Source: an uncultured Eggerthellaceae bacterium (GTDB lineage: Bacteria; Actinomycetota; Coriobacteriia; Coriobacteriales; Eggerthellaceae). Taken from it: 10,377 nucleotides of DNA. Positions 4,943 to 10,377 of the stretch are shown here, one piece after another. Under the pieces are notes generated by a model. That model worked only from the letters and a program-made list of their open reading frames with translations. It was not told the DNA's origin and did no database searches. The DNA lies in contig CAKUDT010000029.1 in assembly GCA_934645125.1 (NCBI GenBank), positions 1 to 10,377 of the forward strand, in the 5' to 3' direction. Numbering within the stretch: position 1 is the first letter of the stretch; every line of letters starts with the position of its first letter. Both the position numbers and the translations under genes were made by a program.

Positions 4943-5130
4943 TGGAAATCCTTCTTAAGTTCATGCTTTTCTTCGTCGTTCGCGAGCTCCGGGTCAAGCC
5001 TGCCAACATAGCGGTGCGCGAGTCTTTTCGTGGTTGTCGGGGTGAATCCGCCGCGCATGGCAAGCGCTATGTGGCGCGCCGGCTTTGTTGACAAGCATCT
5101 GAGTAAACAGAAGGAAAGAAACGGAACGCA
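4943..5130. other. Intergenic region downstream of the HxlR gene
   Basis: No convincing gene is present. In minus sense an open frame with a TTG start at 5094 runs to 4879, in the same frame as the HxlR gene after its stop codon, but it crosses the tRNA promoter and gene and lacks a ribosome binding site. Its first 45 residues (ALAMRGGFTPTTTKRLAHRY and on) look fairly protein-like, so a decayed C-terminal gene fragment is possible. I see no clear terminator for the HxlR gene. Confidence 0.35.
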
Positions 5131-5505
5131 TCACTTCGCTAAAGCTTGGTACGACTCTCCCCAAACCCACATGGAATCCATGATGGGCCTTAGGCTTTGG
5201 CCCAGCTCCGTGAGGGAGTACTCAACGCGGGGTGGAACCTCTGCGTAGACCCTTCTGACGACAAGCCCCGCGTCCTCCATACTGCGCAGGTTCGTGGTAA
5301 GGACCTTTTGGGAGACGTCTCCCACACTGCGTTGGAGGGTCTTAAACCTCATCGAACCGTTTAGGAGCAGATCCCGCATTATGAGCAGCTTCCACTTGCT
5401 GCCGATCAGGGACACGCAGGTCTCCACTGGGCAGGCGGGAAGGTCGCTTTTCTTGGGGAGCTCGTTATTGCGGTACTCGGTGTAGCCGATTTCATCGTCG
5501 CTCAT
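5131..5505 (-). CDS. HxlR-family winged-helix transcriptional regulator
   Basis: The 124-residue protein has the HxlR pattern: CPVETCVSLIGSKWKLLIMRDLL (25-47), then RFKTLQRSVGDVSQKVLTTNLRSMEDAGLVVRRVY (53-87, helix-turn-helix and wing start), then PPRVEYSLTELGQSLRPIMDSM (91-112). Length is normal for the family. Cys25 and Cys30 lie at the N-terminal position where some HxlR members (for example HypR) sense thiol-reactive compounds, so redox or electrophile sensing is plausible but not shown. AGGTGA precedes the ATG. The gene is divergent from the NTF2-like gene, with 143 bp between the start codons containing several inverted repeats, the usual arrangement for a regulator of the neighbouring operon and of itself. 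Confidence 0.92.
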   Translation of the reverse strand: MSDDEIGYTEYRNNELPKKSDLPACPVETCVSLIGSKWKLLIMRDLLLNGSMRFKTLQRSVGDVSQKVLTTNLRSMEDAGLVVRRVYAEVPPRVEYSLTELGQSLRPIMDSMWVWGESYQALAK

Positions 5506-5521
5506 TGTATATCACCTGTTC

Positions 5522-5595
5522 ATCTATGGTTACTTTTAAGTACCTACAGCACTTTATAGTGCCTACTTTTACATTTGCACCATAGATTCTATCAT
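5522..5595. promoter_or_regulatory. Divergent promoter and probable HxlR operator region
   Basis: A plus-strand promoter is visible: TTTACA (5568-5573), 16 bp, TATCAT (5590-5595), serving the operon at 5649. For the minus strand TATAAA (5552-5557) is a candidate -10 for the regulator gene. Several symmetric sites overlap them: GCACTTTATAGTGC (5549-5562), TACTTTTAAGTA (5531-5542) with half-site TACTTTTA repeated at 5564-5571, and a long-range pair ATCTATGGT (5522-5530) / ACCATAGAT (5579-5587). Which one the regulator uses cannot be told from the sequence. Confidence 0.55.
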
Positions 5596-5648
5596 AAAGT
5601 CAAGCAAGCGGCGAGAAGGACCGCAAACCCACAGGGAAAGGAACAGAA

Positions 5649-6422
5649 ATGAGCAATATCCAAAAAGCACTCAACCTCATCAGCACTTTCGCCAGCGGAG
5701 ACGCCAAGCAAGCGGCAAGCCTCCTTGACGAGGGCTACATTCAGCACAACCTTGCCTACGGCACGGGTCGCGACGCGTTCGTCGGCTCCGTGGAGTACCT
5801 GGCCTCCGCGCCCGTCAAGACGACGGTGAAAAACATTCGCGCGTTCGAGGACGGCGACAAGGTGTTCCTGCAGAACGTCTACAACTTTGCCGGTGCCGGT
5901 GAGCAGGTCGCCTTCGACATCTTCCGCTTCAACGGCCAGGGACTCATCGCCGAGCACTGGGACAACCTTGCCAATATTGCTGAGCCGAACCCCTCTGGTC
6001 GCACGCAAATCGATGGTCCCGTTGAGGCTTCCGATCTCGACAAGACAGAGGAGAACCGAGCTCTTATCGAGGCGTTCCTTGTAGACGTTATGCAGGGGAA
6101 GCATCCCGAGAAGACCCCGGAGTATTTTGCGGGCGATGCCTACCTTCAGCACAACACCGGAATCGCTGATGGGCTTTCCGGCCTGGGAGCAGCGCTTGAG
6201 GCGCTCGCCACGAACGGCATCCAGATGATCTACGATAGGACCCATCAGGTTCTTGCGCAGGGCAACTTTGTCCTGGGCGTGAGCGAGGGCTCCTTCGGCG
6301 GCAAGCCCACGTCGTACTATGACCTTTGGCGCGTGGAAAACGGCAAAGTTGCGGAGCACTGGGATGTCATGGAGACCATCGCTGATTCGGCCGACTGGCA
6401 GAATGAGAATGGCAAGTTCTAA
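5649..6422 (+). CDS. Tandem NTF2/SnoaL-like domain protein
   Basis: The 257-residue protein consists of two NTF2/SnoaL-like halves of about 115 residues each. Half one has YIQHNLAYGTGRDAFVG (30-46) and AEHWDNLANIAE (101-112). Half two has YLQHNTGIADGLSGLG (165-180) and AEHWDVMETIAD (235-246). Both keep the His of QHN and the EHWD motif seen in SnoaL-like polyketide-cyclase/aldol-type proteins and related uncharacterised families (COG4922-like). Substrate and reaction are unknown. AAAGGAAC precedes the ATG. It is the first gene of the operon facing the HxlR regulator. Related proteins are often induced by HxlR-type regulators near oxidoreductases, so a stress or detoxification role is inferred. 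An 85-bp gap with a strong hairpin separates it from the next gene. Confidence 0.85.
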   Translation: MSNIQKALNLISTFASGDAKQAASLLDEGYIQHNLAYGTGRDAFVGSVEYLASAPVKTTVKNIRAFEDGDKVFLQNVYNFAGAGEQVAFDIFRFNGQGLIAEHWDNLANIAEPNPSGRTQIDGPVEASDLDKTEENRALIEAFLVDVMQGKHPEKTPEYFAGDAYLQHNTGIADGLSGLGAALEALATNGIQMIYDRTHQVLAQGNFVLGVSEGSFGGKPTSYYDLWRVENGKVAEHWDVMETIADSADWQNENGKF

Positions 6423-6456
6423 CACCGTGATAAAGCGGGACTAATGGTTCAAAATG

Positions 6457-6488
6457 CCGCGGCGCCCCTTGCAAGAGGTGTCGCGGCC
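6457..6488 (+). other. Intercistronic RNA hairpin
   Basis: GCCGCGGCGCCCCTTG (6457-6472) and CAAGAGGTGTCGCGGC (6473-6488) are complementary throughout if three G-U pairs are allowed. No T-run follows, so it is not a standard terminator. It ends seven bases before the ribosome binding site of the next gene and may limit readthrough, protect the upstream message, or tune translation downstream. Confidence 0.6.
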
Positions 6489-6507
6489 GATTATGAGGAG
6501 GCAAGAG

Positions 6508-7227
6508 ATGGGCTGGGAGAGAACACGGCAAGGGCAGGAAGCACAAAGCGGTCTTGGCCTGGCGGCATCCAGCCGCATCCCCGTCGCCAGCGACGGGCAG
6601 ATAGACGCTGGGTACTGTCTGCGCTTCCTAAGGCTCATCAGGGATTGCTCGTTCGCGACAGTCGATGCTAAGGGACTTCCCGCCGTCCGCGTGATAGACG
6701 TGATGCACGTCAAGGACGGAAGGCTCTACTTTCTTGCGCCCCGCGGCAAAGAGTTCTACAGAGAGATCTTGGGCAATCCTGTTGTAGCCATTGTTGGGCA
6801 GACAACGGATTTCAGGATGTGCAGGCTGCGAGGCCGGGCGGTTCGCGCCGCTGATGGGGAGCAAAAAGCGCTTGTTGACCGGATGTTCGAGCTGAACCCC
6901 TCCATGGACCAGCTGTACCCCGTCGAGTCCCGTTACGCCTGTGAGGTTTTCTACATTGAGGACGGAAGTGGCGAGTACTTCGACCTTGGCCAGAAGCCCA
7001 TCGTAAGGGTGCCGTTCGCTATAGGCTGCGCCTTGTTGGATGCGAAAGGCGCGTTCGAGGTCTCAGAAGGGTGCGCGGGCTGCGGCGTATGCGCTGCCGT
7101 CTGCCCGCAAGGCTGCGTCGCGCGCACCGAAGACGGAACGTTTAGGATCGACCAGGGGGCATGCTTGCGCTGCGGGCTGTGCGAAGAGGCGTGCCCGCAC
7201 GGCGCGATACGAAGGATAGGGAGATGA
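6508..7227 (+). CDS. Pyridoxamine-phosphate-oxidase-like flavin domain fused to a 2x[4Fe-4S] ferredoxin domain
   Basis: The ATG at 6508 is preceded by AGGAGG at six bases, which decides the start over an upstream in-frame ATG at 6454. Residues about 35-160 form a split-barrel PNPOx-like fold (CSFATVDAKGLPAVRVIDVMHVKDGRLYFLAPRGKEFYREILGNPVVAIVG), a family that binds FMN or F420. Residues 189-199 (CxxCxxCxxxCP) and 219-229 (CxxCxxCxxxCP) are two complete [4Fe-4S] ligand sets. The protein is probably a cytoplasmic flavin-iron-sulfur oxidoreductase; substrate and electron partner are unknown. Such fusions are found in anaerobes, often annotated as pyridoxamine 5'-phosphate oxidase family. Its stop codon overlaps the start of the macrodomain gene (ATGA), so the two are translationally linked. 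Confidence 0.88.
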   Translation: MGWERTRQGQEAQSGLGLAASSRIPVASDGQIDAGYCLRFLRLIRDCSFATVDAKGLPAVRVIDVMHVKDGRLYFLAPRGKEFYREILGNPVVAIVGQTTDFRMCRLRGRAVRAADGEQKALVDRMFELNPSMDQLYPVESRYACEVFYIEDGSGEYFDLGQKPIVRVPFAIGCALLDAKGAFEVSEGCAGCGVCAAVCPQGCVARTEDGTFRIDQGACLRCGLCEEACPHGAIRRIGR

Positions 7228-8021
7228 AGAGGATGGAAGACCTTGCCTACTGCGTTAGCTATCTGGCTGCCGAGCGGTTCGGGGAAAAGAGGGCCCGCGA
7301 AATAATGGCATCGCTGGAAGGCGACGAGCGCGCCCTTTTCGAAGCCTACCGTGCTCTTGCGAACGTGCGTGAGCCAATGCCCGCGACCGATACGTTCTTT
7401 GCCGCGCAGGACCGCATACTCCAAGATCGCATTGCCGCGGCAGGGATAGTTGACGCCGGCGCGCTGCCCCGTACGCCGGTGGACGGACGCCTGAGCCTTT
7501 GGCGCGGCGACATCACCATGCTTGCGACCGACGTTGTGGTGAACGCGGCGAACTCCCAGTTGTTGGGCTGCTGGGTGCCGGGCCATTACTGCATCGACAA
7601 CGCCATCCACACCTACGCCGGCATCCAGCTGCGCGCGGAATGCGCGCGTATCATGCGGGCGCAGGATTGCCCCGAGCCGACGGGCCTGGCGAAGATAACG
7701 GAAGCTTACAACCTGCCGGCGAAATGGATCGCGCACACCGTGGGCCCCATCGCGAATGGAAGCCCCAACGACGAAGATCGGGCGCTCTTGGCGAGCTGCT
7801 ACGAAAGCTGCATGGATGCGGCCCCAGAGGTGGGGGCGGCGAGCATCGCGTTCTGCTGCATTGGAACCGGATTGTTCGGATTTCCCCAGGAAGAAGCCGC
7901 GGAGATTGCGGTCCGCACGGTGCGCGGATGGCTTGACAAGAGCGAATCGGATATCCACGTGGTGTTCGATGTTTTCCTGGAATCGGACGAAAGGATCTAC
8001 CGTGACATTCTTTTCAGCTAA
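7224..8021 (+). CDS. Zinc-type macrodomain protein (protein ADP-ribosylhydrolase)
   Basis: The start at 7224 overlaps the upstream stop as ATGA, with AAGGATAGGGAG ahead of it; ATG at 7233 is an alternative. Residues 1-80 form the helical N-terminal part common to the Zn-macro class. The macrodomain begins at about 90: LWRGDITMLATDVVVNAANSQLLG (92-115) with the NAAN ADP-ribose motif at 107-110. CWVPGHYCIDNAIH (116-129) follows, where Cys116, His121 and Cys123 sit where the family holds its zinc. HTVGP (171-175) and the phosphate-binding loop IGTGLFGFP (213-221) complete the fold. Members of this class remove ADP-ribose from targets modified by the partner class M sirtuin, which is encoded next with a 20-base overlap. 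Length (265) is normal for the group. Confidence 0.92.
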   Translation: MKRMEDLAYCVSYLAAERFGEKRAREIMASLEGDERALFEAYRALANVREPMPATDTFFAAQDRILQDRIAAAGIVDAGALPRTPVDGRLSLWRGDITMLATDVVVNAANSQLLGCWVPGHYCIDNAIHTYAGIQLRAECARIMRAQDCPEPTGLAKITEAYNLPAKWIAHTVGPIANGSPNDEDRALLASCYESCMDAAPEVGAASIAFCCIGTGLFGFPQEEAAEIAVRTVRGWLDKSESDIHVVFDVFLESDERIYRDILFS

Positions 8022-8919
8022 CTTGTTCGCCGGCGACAGGTACGCGCGCGCCAAGCGGGGCGCGGCCCTTGTGCGCGGGGCCGGGGCGACGGCGGAAGAA
8101 GCGGCCGTGGCGATGAGGCGGGAGCTTGACGAGTGCGACGCCATTCTGGTGGGCGCAGGTGCCGGGCTCTCCACCGCGGCGGGCTTCTCCTATTCCGGCA
8201 AGCGCTTCGACGATAATTTCGCGGACTTCCGCGACCGATTCGGGATAACCGACATGTACTCGGGCGGGTTTCACCCTTTCCCCGACCTGGAGACCTACTG
8301 GGCGTGGTGGAGCCGCGCCATCCTGCTCAACCGCTACGAGGCGGGAGCCGGCAAACCCTACCTTGGGCTCCTGCGCATCCTTGAAGGGCGAGACTACTTC
8401 GTTCTTACCACTAACGTTGACCACCAGTTCCAGCTGGCGGGGTTCGACAAGGCTCGGCTGTTCTACACGCAGGGAGACTACGGTCTGTTCCAGTGCGCCC
8501 GTAACTGCTCTGGCGAGACATACGACAACGAACGGCAGATCCGCGAGATGGTGGGCCGTCAGAAAGACCAGCGGGTGCCGAGCGAACTTGTCCCCCGTTG
8601 TCCACACTGCGGGGCGCCCATGGTTCCCAACCTGCGCATTGATGGCTCTTTCTGCGAGGACCGCGGATGGCATAAGGCCGCTTCTCGCTACCGCGCGTTC
8701 TGCGAGACGCACTCTGATGACCGCATTCTGTATTTGGAGCTGGGCGTTGGGGATAACACGCCCGTCATCATCAAATACCCTTTCTGGGACGCTGTGAATC
8801 GGAATAGTCATGCGACGTATGCCTGTGTGAACATAGGAGGAGCGTGCGCTCCAGCCGCTATTGCAGGCAGGAGCATCCTTGTGGATGACGATATAGACGG
8901 ATTTCTTCAAAGCGTTTAG
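8002..8919 (+). CDS. Class M sirtuin (SirTM), probable protein ADP-ribosyltransferase
   Basis: I chose GTG at 8002 because AAAGGA lies six bases upstream and it keeps the N-terminus normal for the family; TTG at 8023 is an alternative. Of 305 residues, 51-57 (GAGAGLS) with AAGFSYSG is the NAD-binding start, 136-143 (TTNVDHQF) the second NAD motif, and C165/C169 with C200/C203 form a zinc site. Where classical sirtuins have the catalytic His (HG), this protein has TQGD with Gln157; Asn138 is also kept. Gln in this place is a hallmark of SirTM enzymes, which ADP-ribosylate rather than deacylate. In described systems the target is a lipoyl-carrying GcvH-like protein encoded in the same operon together with LplA2. 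Neither is seen here. It overlaps the macrodomain gene by 20 bases. No clear terminator follows. Confidence 0.92.
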   Translation: MTFFSANLFAGDRYARAKRGAALVRGAGATAEEAAVAMRRELDECDAILVGAGAGLSTAAGFSYSGKRFDDNFADFRDRFGITDMYSGGFHPFPDLETYWAWWSRAILLNRYEAGAGKPYLGLLRILEGRDYFVLTTNVDHQFQLAGFDKARLFYTQGDYGLFQCARNCSGETYDNERQIREMVGRQKDQRVPSELVPRCPHCGAPMVPNLRIDGSFCEDRGWHKAASRYRAFCETHSDDRILYLELGVGDNTPVIIKYPFWDAVNRNSHATYACVNIGGACAPAAIAGRSILVDDDIDGFLQSV

Positions 8920-9187
8920 CCTGATTAACGGGCAAAGCGGAAAAGCGGAAATTGTTTCTTGGCACCGCAGGTCATCTATCGTTTCTTGGCGAAGGGGCGC
9001 TCTACTCTTATCATGCGCAGCTGCCGCCATAACGCAGGGAATGGCGCTCTGCCGAAAAATTTTCTCGCGTTCAAAGTGCAAGAACGAGAGCTGGTACAAT
9101 ACTCGCTTTCAGCGGCTCATCCGCACTTACGCATCCTCGAACGATACCGAACGGCTGGGTCCCATCACTAACATACAAGGAGGTCGC
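8920..9187 (+). promoter_or_regulatory. Intergenic region with promoter and ribosome binding site of citrate synthase
   Basis: The first 150 bases hold no gene and no clear intrinsic terminator for the sirtuin operon; only a weak CGCCAT/ATGGCG hairpin is seen near 9027-9047. An extended -10 TGGTACAAT (9092-9100) is present, with TTCAAA (9070-9075) as a weak -35 at 19 bp. A start near 9107 gives a leader of about 80 bases ending in a strong AAGGAGG (9177-9183) four bases before the ATG. Confidence 0.6.
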
Positions 9188-10377
9188 ATGTCTGATAACG
9201 CAGAAAAGAAATTCGTTTTGTACGATACATTCGACTCCATCAACGAAGTGGACCCTTGCCTCTACGAGAAATACGCCGTCAAACGCGGCCTGCGCAACGC
9301 CGACGGCACAGGCGTGGTTACCGGCATCACGAACGTGGCAAACGTTCATGGCTACCTTATGGACGATGGCTACAAAGTTCCCGATGAAGGCATTTTGCGT
9401 TATCGTGGCTACGACCTGTATGACCTGGTAGACGTGGAATCCGTTGACAAGCGCTTCAATTTCGAAGAAGTAGCGTATCTGCTGCTCACCACCATGCTGC
9501 CCACGCAGCAGCAGCTTGATGACTTTGTGTCGCTCATTGATGCCCAGCGCGAGCTGCCCGACGGCTTCACCGCCAGCATCTTTTTTGGCTCCACGCCGCC
9601 GAACATCATGAACCTGCTTTCGCGCGTTGTGCTCAATCAGTACGCGTACGACCTTCATGCAGAGGATCGCTCATCGACCCACGAGGTTGACGTGGCCATT
9701 TCGCTCATGTCAAAGCTGCCGCGTGCGGCGGTTCTTTCGCATTACGCCGTGAGCCACCGCTTCAACAACGGCTCGCTGATCATCCACCCATTCATTCCCG
9801 GTCAATCAACAGCGGAAACCATCCTGTCCATGTTGCGTCCCGATCGTCAGTTTACGCAGATGGAAGCGCGTATGCTGGACATCATGCTGTGCGTTCACAT
9901 GGAGCACGGCGGCGGCAATAACTCCACGTTTGCCACGCACGTGCTAAGCTCGGCCGACACTGATGCGTATTCGGCGTATTCCGCAGCTATTGGTTCCCTG
10001 AAAGGCGCGCGTCACGGCGGCGCGAACCTGAAGGCGTACACCATGCAAAAAGACCTGAAGGAACACGTTGCCAGCTGGGAAAACGAGGACGAAATCGCTG
10101 CATATCTGCAGCGCGTGCTGGCAAAAGAAGCGTTCGACAAATCGGGCTTGGTCTACGGCATGGGGCATGCGGTTTACACGAAAAGCGACCCTCGTGCGCG
10201 CATCTGCAATTCGTTCGCGCACAATCTTGCCAAGGGTACCGAATACGAGGAAGAGCTGGCGCTCCTAGAGACCGTTGAACGTGTTGCACCGCAGGTAATT
10301 TCCCAGGTCAAAGGCACGAATGCCGAAGAAATCTGCGCAAACGTGGATATGTATTCTGGCTTCATTTACCACATGCT
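9188..10377 (+). CDS. gltA: Citrate synthase (3' end outside window)
   Basis: The ATG follows AAGGAGG, and 396 codons are present before the window ends. The protein shows citrate synthase signatures: ANVHGYLMDD and GILRYRGYDLYDL (68-80) in the N-terminal part, HMEHGGGNNSTF (237-248), GSLKGARHGGANL (269-281) with His276, GMGHAVYTKSDPRA (324-337) with His327 and the substrate-binding Arg, and NVDMYSGFIY (385-394) with Asp387. His276, His327 and Asp387 are the expected catalytic triad. It condenses acetyl-CoA and oxaloacetate to citrate in the cytoplasm. The extended N-terminus fits the longer form common in Clostridia and Actinobacteria, usually about 450 residues. 2-Methylcitrate synthase activity cannot be excluded from sequence alone. 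It has its own promoter, so it is probably independent of the sirtuin operon. Confidence 0.95.
   Translation, partial: MSDNAEKKFVLYDTFDSINEVDPCLYEKYAVKRGLRNADGTGVVTGITNVANVHGYLMDDGYKVPDEGILRYRGYDLYDLVDVESVDKRFNFEEVAYLLLTTMLPTQQQLDDFVSLIDAQRELPDGFTASIFFGSTPPNIMNLLSRVVLNQYAYDLHAEDRSSTHEVDVAISLMSKLPRAAVLSHYAVSHRFNNGSLIIHPFIPGQSTAETILSMLRPDRQFTQMEARMLDIMLCVHMEHGGGNNSTFATHVLSSADTDAYSAYSAAIGSLKGARHGGANLKAYTMQKDLKEHVASWENEDEIAAYLQRVLAKEAFDKSGLVYGMGHAVYTKSDPRARICNSFAHNLAKGTEYEEELALLETVERVAPQVISQVKGTNAEEICANVDMYSGFIYHM

Noticed and set aside
4879..5094. Small minus-strand gene downstream of the HxlR gene
   Set aside because: It needs a TTG start without ribosome binding site and overlaps the tRNA-Gly gene and its promoter; at best it is a remnant.
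6951..8174. Minus-strand 407-codon open frame opposite the macrodomain gene
   Set aside because: It is antisense to three well-supported genes and shows no family features.
8014..9099. Minus-strand 361-codon open frame opposite the sirtuin gene
   Set aside because: It is antisense to the sirtuin gene, whose motifs are unmistakable.

Overview
The window looks like a piece of a high-GC, Gram-positive-type chromosome, most probably from the Coriobacteriia (Eggerthellaceae-like). The pointers are the long signal-peptide surface protein with DUF4430 and BspA-type leucine-rich repeats, the HxlR / pyridoxamine-phosphate-oxidase-ferredoxin / class M sirtuin gene set, frequent strong intrinsic terminators and GC-rich coding regions. 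The taxonomic call is inference and I cannot fix the genus.

Layout. (1) 1-1303, minus strand: the N-terminal 434 residues of a secreted surface protein (signal peptide, DUF4430/transcobalamin-C-like domain, cadherin-like beta domain, start of BspA-like repeats). Its leader (1303-1844) holds a cobalamin-riboswitch-like element, an intrinsic terminator, a degenerate triplicate repeat and a candidate promoter whose spacer contains ten consecutive C. (2) 1899-2137: two identical 30-bp repeats bracketing a GC-rich structured stretch and a bidirectional terminator. (3) 2143-3305, minus strand: a TerC-family membrane protein behind a yybP-ykoY-type (manganese) riboswitch with a well-formed expression platform. 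(4) 3390-4172, plus strand: a single-pass membrane protein of unknown function, transcribed divergently from TerC out of a very compact double promoter. (5) 4254-4900: terminators, two pairs of direct repeats and a tRNA-Gly(CCC) gene. (6) 5131-8919: a divergent unit made of an HxlR regulator (minus) facing a four-gene plus-strand operon: double NTF2/SnoaL-like protein, flavin/PNPOx-like domain fused to a 2x[4Fe-4S] ferredoxin domain, zinc-type macrodomain ADP-ribosylhydrolase, class M sirtuin (SirTM). (7) 9188 to the end: citrate synthase, incomplete at the 3' end.

How the parts may work together. The TerC gene is probably induced by excess Mn2+ through its riboswitch and would help metal homeostasis. 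The surface protein is probably repressed by cobalamin, and its DUF4430 domain makes a role in corrinoid capture attractive. The most interesting unit is the HxlR-controlled operon: it joins a redox-type module (PNPOx-ferredoxin) and an NTF2-like protein to a SirTM/macrodomain pair, which in described systems writes and erases ADP-ribose on a lipoylated GcvH-like carrier during oxidative stress. Here the usual GcvH-L and LplA2 genes are absent from the window and a different set of partners is present, so a variant redox-responsive ADP-ribosylation operon is a reasonable hypothesis. No CRISPR array, transposase, integrase or rRNA is visible.
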